From Prostheceraeus crozeri (taxonomy: Eukaryota; Platyhelminthes; Polycladida; Euryleptidae), in NCBI GenBank assembly GCA_907163375.1, contig CAJQUW010010360.1, forward strand, positions 1-64,000: a DNA stretch of 64,000 nucleotides, read 5' to 3'. Shown in pieces: positions 58,337-64,000 of this stretch. The notes beneath the pieces were generated by a model. That model ran no database searches and was not told the origin of the DNA. It was given only the letters and a program-made list of their open reading frames with translations. The translations under genes and the position numbers were made by a program. Every line of letters starts with the position of its first letter. Positions within the stretch are counted from its first letter, which is position 1.

Positions 58337-60190
58337 TTGCTCTTCCTAACAATCGTCAGGTTTTCCCTGAATTTGTATCAAAGATGTACGATTCTAAAGA
58401 TTCTTTTCATAAGAATTTCATTTATGGTCATATTAGCGGTATTTTTGATAGTCTTGGTAATTTTTCTAAGACTCCCAAGGCGCTATCAGTCAGCTTTATC
58501 TTCTTTACGTAAAAATAAGTTGTTACATATTTGTCAGGCTGACAAGGGAGGAAAAATTGTCATTCTTAATCGCAAGGATTATGTAAAAAAGATGCTGGAT
58601 AATTTATCCTGTCAGGATACTTATCGCACTGTTTCTAATGTTCCCTTGCCTCTTATGCAAAGGAATTTCAATAGTGGGTTGAAATCAATTGCTGATAAGT
58701 ACCCTGCAGATAGGAATTTTGTTTTATCATTCAAATCGATTTTGCCCTCTTTACCTTACGCTTATGGACTTCCGAAAGTCCACAAGGTCAATTGTCCATT
58801 TCGTCCGATTATTTCTTGTTGCAATTCGCCATCTTACAAGCTTTCTAAGACCTTAGCCCGTTCTCTTTCCCCTTTGCTTGGTTGCTTTTCCACTAGTCAT
58901 CTTAAGAATTCATCTGATTTGTTGAACAGAATTTCCAACATCTCTCTGAATCCCGGAGATAAATTCGTTTCTTTCGATGCCATTTCTCTATTTACTAATG
59001 TGCCTGTTCAACCTACTATAGATTTTTTGTCTCGTCGTCTTTCTTCCGTTTCTTATGACTTTCCTGTTAGTGTAGATTGTCTGCTAGATCTTGTTCGATT
59101 ATGTCATAGTCACAATTATTTTACTTTTGAAAACAATTATTTTCAGCAAGCTTTTGCCTTAGCCATGGGAAACCCATTTTCCCCTGTGCTTGCGAATTTT
59201 TTCCTTGAGCATGTAGAAAGCGAGTTGCTTCCCACTTTTGCTGGCAACAGCCCTCTTCTTTGGTTTCGTTATGTTGACGATGTTCTATCTTTAGTTTCGC
59301 ATGATTTTGATTTGGATTCATTCTTGTCTTTTATTAACTCCTTATATCCTTCTCTGAAGTTCTCTTATGAGTATGAGTCTCATAACGCCATTCCCTTTCT
59401 AGATGTTTTGATTAAGAAGGTTGGCCGTTCTCTTGGTTTTTCTGTTTTTAGAACGGATACTCACTCTAACAGCTATCTTCATTTCTTTTCTTTTCATCCA
59501 TTAATTGTTAAAATAAATGTCGCTCGCGGCCAGTTTTTGCGTGCGCTTCGTATTTGTAGTTCTGATTCTATTGATGATGAAATTGATTTCATTTTTTCTT
59601 CGTTTATGAAACTTGGTTATCCTCCAGATGTCTTAAAAAAAGTTTTATCTAAAGCTAAGTCTACGTATTTTCGACCTGAACCTTTGTCGGATAATGTACA
59701 TGTAAATAATGTAAATTTTCTTTCTGTACCCTTTTTACCTTCTCTAAATTGTACCAGTAATCATCGTTTGGCTAAATGTTACGGTACCAAACTTGTATTT
59801 CATTACCCTAACAGTATTAAATCAAACCTAGTTCATAACAACAGCATTAAGAAACCTGGCGGTGTGTATAGTAAACCATGTAAAGACTGCGATAAATTTT
59901 ATGTCGGTGAAACAGGTCGATCTGTTATTACTCGTATCAATGAACACAATAGAGCTGTCAGATATTTTGATGAAAATAATGCTTTGGCCCAACATTGTAT
60001 GCAAACAGGTCATTCTATCGATTTTAATAGGCATGACGTTTTATCTTATTGTAGTGATTTTAGAACCAGACGTGTGGTTGAATCTTCATTTATTAAGGTT
60101 AACCAATCAAAAATGTTCAACAGTAACTCAGGCTTTCATCAACCGGACTTGGTAACCGCTTCGCGAGTTGCAAATTGTATTCGCCGCTGA
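58337..60190 (+). CDS. PLE reverse transcriptase plus GIY-YIG endonuclease
   Basis: One frame of about 617 codons carries the RT and nuclease: ADKGGKIVILNRKDYV, YGLPKVHKVNCPFRPII, SFDAISLFTNVPVQPTIDF, FALAMGNPFSPVLANFFLE, WFRYVDDVLSLVS (YVDD), IPFLDVLI, the linker MKLGYPPDVLKKVL, then CKDCDKFYVGETGRSVITRI and EHNRAVRYFDENNAL. The most N-terminal residues of this frame do not look PLE-like; a better N-terminal piece (ELELLGFGLNFALPNN, 58240-58370) is in a neighbouring frame, so the true start is unsure and the copy may not be fully intact. PLEs use the nuclease nick to prime reverse transcription. Confidence 0.88.
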   Translation: MLFLTIVRFSLNLYQRCTILKILFIRISFMVILAVFLIVLVIFLRLPRRYQSALSSLRKNKLLHICQADKGGKIVILNRKDYVKKMLDNLSCQDTYRTVSNVPLPLMQRNFNSGLKSIADKYPADRNFVLSFKSILPSLPYAYGLPKVHKVNCPFRPIISCCNSPSYKLSKTLARSLSPLLGCFSTSHLKNSSDLLNRISNISLNPGDKFVSFDAISLFTNVPVQPTIDFLSRRLSSVSYDFPVSVDCLLDLVRLCHSHNYFTFENNYFQQAFALAMGNPFSPVLANFFLEHVESELLPTFAGNSPLLWFRYVDDVLSLVSHDFDLDSFLSFINSLYPSLKFSYEYESHNAIPFLDVLIKKVGRSLGFSVFRTDTHSNSYLHFFSFHPLIVKINVARGQFLRALRICSSDSIDDEIDFIFSSFMKLGYPPDVLKKVLSKAKSTYFRPEPLSDNVHVNNVNFLSVPFLPSLNCTSNHRLAKCYGTKLVFHYPNSIKSNLVHNNSIKKPGGVYSKPCKDCDKFYVGETGRSVITRINEHNRAVRYFDENNALAQHCMQTGHSIDFNRHDVLSYCSDFRTRRVVESSFIKVNQSKMFNSNSGFHQPDLVTASRVANCIRR

Positions 60191-60213
60191 TTTTGTCATC
60201 ATTCATTTCTTGT

Positions 60214-60252
60214 GACCTGAGGAAGGGAGCAGGTGACTCCCGAAACGTTGTC
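60214..60252 (+). ncRNA. Hammerhead ribozyme-like motif, PLE 3' end
   Basis: Core CTGAGGA at 60217-60223, stem GGGAG/CTCCC, GAAA at 60242-60245, then CGTTGTC. GAC before the core can pair with GTC after a GTT triplet (3 bp). The inverse copy is at about 58057-58099 on the minus strand. Confidence 0.6.
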
Positions 60253-60406
60253 CAGCAAATAGAGATTTTCTCACATAGTGGCTATTTTATTATTACAATT
60301 ATCCGACGAACATTTTCGGTTACCTAGATTATGATGCAATTCCTATAGAAAAATGATCTGGGAAATAACCTCCACATTTATTTATGACTTTCACATTTCT
60401 CTGCAG

Positions 60407-60676
60407 ATGTTGAATGATGTCCAGCAGCCGTACGGATATCTTGTCGATTCGTTGCGTGTTCGAGATGAACAGTTAGCCAAACAGCGAGATCACGTAGCTA
60501 CATTAGAAGCCGAATGTCGAAACCTCCGCCGAGAACGCAGCGAGCTTCTTCGAGTAAAGAATCAAATGTCAATCGATCTAGAAAAGTTGTTGAGCCAACG
60601 AGAAGAGCTCAGCATGCTGAAGCAGCTAATGGCTGATCTAAAGGAACAACGGAACGCCAGAGTTCCGAAACATGAG
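60407..60676 (+). CDS. PIBF1: PIBF1 exon 5 (last one found)
   Basis: 90 codons, phase 0, acceptor TTTCTCTGCAG and donor GTAATT at 60677. MLNDVQQPYGYLVDSLRVRD matches human [20 protein letters not shown], and KNQMSIDLEKLLSQREELS matches KNQMALDLEQLLNHREELA; it ends RVPKHE (human EPKHVTE). About 50 C-terminal residues of the human protein remain unaccounted for; no exon for them was seen before 64000. Confidence 0.93.
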
Positions 60677-61389
60677 GTAATTATCAAAGTAGTTCATGAT
60701 TTTCTGTCATTGTAAACAGATGCCATAGATCATTTAGCTTCATGAAACTTTAAGTGTCACAATTATCCATGGACGGTGCTGACACAGTCAAACTCTATCT
60801 AAAGCGTTGTGATCTTTAAGCCCAGATGCTCTTCCTGTTGACTGACAAAGGCACTTTTGGTGCTCGATCTCTAGACCAGAAGATTGCTGGGTCAATACTC
60901 AACCACTGTGCAATGGAGATCATAACATAGTTTGATGATATTAAGTAAAGGGAATAGAAGTAAACGCCTATCAATTGTCTAATCTGAATGCTAGGCCTAG
61001 TGATAATTAATTCATTTCCTCTGCACGAGGCCACTACTGCTACTGACCGGCTTAACGTCCTCTGTTCCTCAGGTTTGCGGGGTTGGCAGTGTACGTGTCG
61101 ATAAATGGTTCGTCGGATTGCACTTCGCTGCGAATCGGAGGTCTTTCTCAATGTTGTTTCCACTTTTTTTCTGGCCTGTTCGAACCAGGACTTCTTGCGA
61201 TGTAGCTAGAGCGATAAAATCGACCCAGTTAATAGTTGTAATGTGAAAAGTGGAGCTAAATCGTTGAGCTAAGAGAGGATAAAATGTCGTCACGATTTTA
61301 TACTGATCTTCATTAGTCCGGTGTGAACAGATGATAATTTCACAACCTTAAGTGTAAGCATTTTAAGTGTGTATTTGAACTTCCACCCC
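60677..61389. other. Region after PIBF1 exon 5, one SINE-like piece
   Basis: Presumably PIBF1 intron 5. No exon was recognised. A tRNA-like segment is listed separately. Confidence 0.5.
60857..60916 (-). mobile_element. tRNA-derived SINE-like fragment
   Basis: Minus strand: TTGCACAGTGGTTGAGTATT resembles a tRNA A box region and AGATCGAGCACC a weak B box, about 38 bp apart. The downstream body is not recognised. Similarity to a true tRNA is limited. Confidence 0.4.
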
Positions 61390-62110
61390 TTCCTCACACA
61401 ACGCCCTCAATGCGTCGTGGGATTGAGTAGCGCATCTGCTCACAATAGTCTGATTCGACTATCTCTTTTATCTTCTCCATCAGACTATCTCGTGAAGTTG
61501 TTGTCAGTGTGGAATATTTGCTTCATATTAATGTCCAGCAGTTTTTGATGGGATTTAAGTTGAAAGTTGGCCTCGGCCATGGTCCCAACACCGTTTCTAT
61601 TGAAGCCAATTTGTTACACTTTTTCACCCAATGACATGGGACGCCATTATGTTAAAATATCGTACACTGAGAGACTTCAAAACTATGAGAGTAATTTTTT
61701 GCTAAGTTGTCGAGATAAGTCATATATCTCATCGTTATAATGAGTGGTATTATTCGAATGGACTCACAACCCTTCACTGAGATAGCCGCTCAAATCATGA
61801 AAGATGGACAACTCTTGGCAGCTTGTTTTGCATATATATCGAGAGACAAGAATTGATCCGTCTACGAACGCGAATATTGCTTTATCATACACTCGTCCAT
61901 TACTCAGAAATCCAGATTTGATACTTACGACAAAACGCAAGACAATCTTTGATATTTTTTGACGACAACTTTAAATTCTTAGCCCACCTGTAGGATTTCT
62001 GTTTGAACTCTGTTTCTGTCATCGATTATAGGTAGACTGGCGTCATGCTTACTTTCTTTATGAAGGTAGAATCTTTATGAAAATGGATCGCGATTTGAGT
62101 CAGCCAGAAA
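61390..62110 (-). pseudogene. Decayed Tc1/mariner transposase relic
   Basis: Minus-strand pieces, out of order by several frame changes and stops: WAAISVKG-like, HNGVPCHWVKKCNKLASIE (second catalytic Asp replaced or lost), NLNPIKNCWTLI (normally NPIENCW) and, at the end, QMRYSIPRRIEGVV followed by GRGG. These match the order and spacing of Tc1 proteins in the window (SMPDRVEAVIKAKGG). Old and inactive. Confidence 0.7.
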
Positions 62111-63002
62111 TTGTTAGTCCGTTTATTTCAAGACGTTTGAATTGAGCAGAATCGTGCTATCATTAAATGCATTTGCAAGATATTTTACATATTGGCAGTT
62201 TGGCTAAGGTCATGGCTAAGAGTTAACTTGTTTCCTATGTATCATGAAGTTGAACAAATTGCGCCCATGCAAGGTCCAGATGTACTAACATCTTACTAAA
62301 GATGACTCTGATGGCCGCATGAAGTTCTACGAATAGCCGTTAACCAGATGGACAGAGAAGTTTTATTCAGAAAATTCTTTTTACGGAGGTATAGCCAATT
62401 TTTTGTCAATGGCAACAAATTATTTGAATAGTGAGCATCATTGACAAGAATCGTTTGGTTGGAGGGATTCTACATTTTCATGTAAAGAAAAAAAGTTTAT
62501 TTTTCGCGAGCACTTTTGTAGTCCACCGACCGAACATGTTCATCCAACAATAGTGAGTCAACAACCATTATTAAAACTTTCGATATTGGAGTGATATCGA
62601 TGAAAAGTTGATGCTGTGGCGTATAATATGGTTCACAAGAGTAGTAAGGCATTTTTCATCTTGGAAATTTAAAAGGGTCACTTGAATGCTGCGGTTTACT
62701 CGAGAAACGTGCGACTACTGTTAAATAAAGAAATCTCTGAACGCATGAAAGACCCTATTCCTGACTCGTTTGGAGTTGTAGCTCCAACGCAATTGCGTGG
62801 ACTGCATCTCAGCCTTTCATTAGAGTGACGGTTCACATGGAGAAATTAATACAAATACTATTTCATTTACCTACAGCTGAAATTTGTTGGTTGTATAGTC
62901 ATTAAGTATCACAAATTACTTGGTTATACTATTTTTCATTTTTTTGCGTGTTAAATAGTGAGTTTATCCCAAATCTGTTGCGGTGAATTTGATTCTGCTA
63001 AC
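62111..63002. other. Non-coding stretch, nothing recognised
   Basis: AT-rich; it may contain the diverged 5' part of the relic transposon to its left. No open frame of note. Confidence 0.5.
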
Positions 63003-63004
63003 TA

Positions 63005-64000
63005 CAGTCCGTTTCATTAAAAGTGGATCATCCTAAAATTTGACTAGATAGAACATAAGTATGATACAGAAAGCATTTTTCATGTTATTTCATGTCCCTA
63101 ATATATTTAAATGTCCTTATATAATCTGATAAGCTATGATACAGTAACGGTTCTTAAGAAGCTAATATTTTGTGACCCTACCCTTATTGTCAATGACATT
63201 ACCAATTCGTCTAGGCATTGATTCGATGATATCGTTGATTTTTGACTGATCTAACTTTCTCCACTCTCTTTTTAACAGTGACGTAAGTTGTGATACGCCA
63301 TCTGTAGGTAGCAGTGAACGACGAACGTTACATTTTAGAATACTCCATACATTTTCTATCGGATTCAGATCAGGAGAACGAGCTGGCCAAGATAATGTCC
63401 TAAGCCCTAATTGAGACTTGCATAAGTTGACTCTACTACTCCTGTGACACGTAGCATTATCATCCATAAATAACCAAGTCGATGGATCACCAAGTTGATC
63501 TGTCATTTGGCCAATGTTCATTCGTAAAACATTCACATGGCGTTCAGAATTCATGGTTCCTTGCTGTGTGTGAAGTTCAGAGCGGCCATTGGTCCAAATG
63601 CCAGCCCAAATCAGTAGAGTCGCACCACCTTGTACCCGGGGACGATGTAAATGTCTCGGAATTTCCTGATCAGATTTTATCCATAATCTCAATCGACCAT
63701 CACTATCCTTCAGACGAACTGATGCCTCATCAGACCAGACAACCCGATCCCATTGATTTCGCCGGTGACAATGACTCATTGCCCATCTGAGACGTCTTTT
63801 TGTATGCTGATCTGATAATTCGATCTGAGAGGGCCTCTTACAGCTCTTGAAATTCGACTCAATAAGTCTTCTACGAATAGTGGACTTAGAAATAGACGAG
63901 ACTAGTGCAGCCATCTCAGTTAACGAGAGACTTGGATCAACTTTAACAAATCTCAAAATTAGGCGGTCTCTATGTTTGGATGTTTTGCGTGGACGGCCAG
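63005..64000 (-). mobile_element. Second Tc1/mariner element, cut by window edge
   Basis: A TA at 63003-63004 is followed by the terminus CAGTCCGTTTCATTAAAAGT. The transposase runs from the right edge leftwards. The other terminus lies beyond 64000. Confidence 0.85.
63162..64000 (-). CDS. Tc1-family transposase, DD34E, partial at edge
   Basis: The frame is open to position 64000 (GRPRKTSKHRDRLILRFVKV at the edge, the AT-hook-like GRPR linker between the two DNA-binding helices). It continues with LTEMAALV...SKSTIRRRL, then the catalytic motifs WSDEASVRL, FMDDNATCH and LNPIENVWSILK, with 34 residues between the second Asp and the Glu. It ends VIDNKGRVTKY. No internal stop in the 279 residues visible. 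It differs clearly from the Tc1 at 19-20 kb, so it is another family. Confidence 0.92.
   Translation of the reverse strand, partial: GRPRKTSKHRDRLILRFVKVDPSLSLTEMAALVSSISKSTIRRRLIESNFKSCKRPSQIELSDQHTKRRLRWAMSHCHRRNQWDRVVWSDEASVRLKDSDGRLRLWIKSDQEIPRHLHRPRVQGGATLLIWAGIWTNGRSELHTQQGTMNSERHVNVLRMNIGQMTDQLGDPSTWLFMDDNATCHRSSRVNLCKSQLGLRTLSWPARSPDLNPIENVWSILKCNVRRSLLPTDGVSQLTSLLKREWRKLDQSKINDIIESMPRRIGNVIDNKGRVTKY

Larger units (their letters stand above)
58018..60329 (+). mobile_element. Penelope-like element with inverted termini, 12-bp TSD
   Basis: Flanked by a perfect 12-bp duplicate TATGATGCAATT (58006-58017 and 60330-60341). The first about 150 bp (from 58018) are an inverted copy of the 3' end (to about 60297), and both carry a hammerhead-like motif. 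The coding region is between them. It looks close to whole and is the best-preserved PLE in the window; it sits in PIBF1 intron 4 in gene orientation. Confidence 0.92.
54199..60406. other. PIBF1 intron 4
   Basis: A 6.2-kb intron with two LINE relics and a nearly complete PLE. Stretches 55161-55879 and 56261-58005 are AT-rich with no recognised gene. Confidence 0.8.

Noticed and set aside
58018-60329. DNA transposon with terminal inverted repeats
   Set aside because: The enzyme inside is a PLE reverse transcriptase with GIY-YIG nuclease, and the target duplicate is 12 bp, so the inverted ends are PLE terminal copies.
1-64000. CRISPR arrays, rRNA, bacterial operons or LTR retrotransposons
   Set aside because: No regularly spaced repeats with unique spacers, no rRNA-like sequence, no operon structure and no gag, protease, integrase or long direct terminal repeats were seen.

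Overview
This is an AT-rich metazoan nuclear window, most likely from a marine invertebrate. The evidence is spliced genes with GT/AG junctions, two conserved animal genes, and a dense, mixed load of transposable elements (Penelope-like, RTE and other LINEs, Tc1/mariner, piggyBac, hAT). The species cannot be named from the sequence alone.

Host genes. The first coding exon of a THUMPD1-like gene (tRNA acetylation cofactor) lies on the minus strand at 4027-4332 and reads out towards the left edge. A PIBF1 (CEP90) orthologue lies on the plus strand from 35796 to beyond 60676. Five phase-0 coding exons give 706 codons; the C-terminal exon or exons were not found. All other recognisable coding sequence belongs to mobile elements.

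Layout. 1-4.0 kb: no gene seen. 4.7-11.5 kb: an unnamed DNA-transposon candidate with a two-exon, RNase H-like, zinc-binding gene. It is flanked by arrays of the motif TCAGTGACGTGACA pointing inwards from both sides, and one end is interrupted by a 1,058-bp TIR element with a resolved empty site. 12.7-14.4 kb: relics and a 650-bp palindrome. 17.1-24.5 kb: a nest of insertions in (TA)n arrays. It holds two head-to-head Penelope-like (PLE) fragments, a Tc1 element with an uninterrupted 337-aa transposase that carries a PLE insertion with a 13-bp target duplication, a tandem repeat combining a tRNA-like Pol III head with a complete hammerhead ribozyme, and several foldbacks. 25.7-34.2 kb: two APE-type LINEs, one with a third LINE nested in it. 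35.8-60.7 kb: PIBF1, whose introns hold a LINE fragment, a piggyBac, a hAT MITE, three PLE insertions and LINE relics. 61.4-64 kb: a decayed Tc1/mariner and the start of a second Tc1 cut by the window edge.

Common thread. PLE-type insertions recur at least seven times. Many end in a CUGANGA...GAAA hammerhead-like motif and carry inverted copies of their own 3' end, so they form palindromes. The tRNA-headed hammerhead repeat at 22.85-23.86 kb has no protein and looks like a non-autonomous, retrozyme-like partner. It and the 4.7-11.5 kb transposon are the best candidates for something poorly described. All family assignments were made by eye from motifs; no database search was run.
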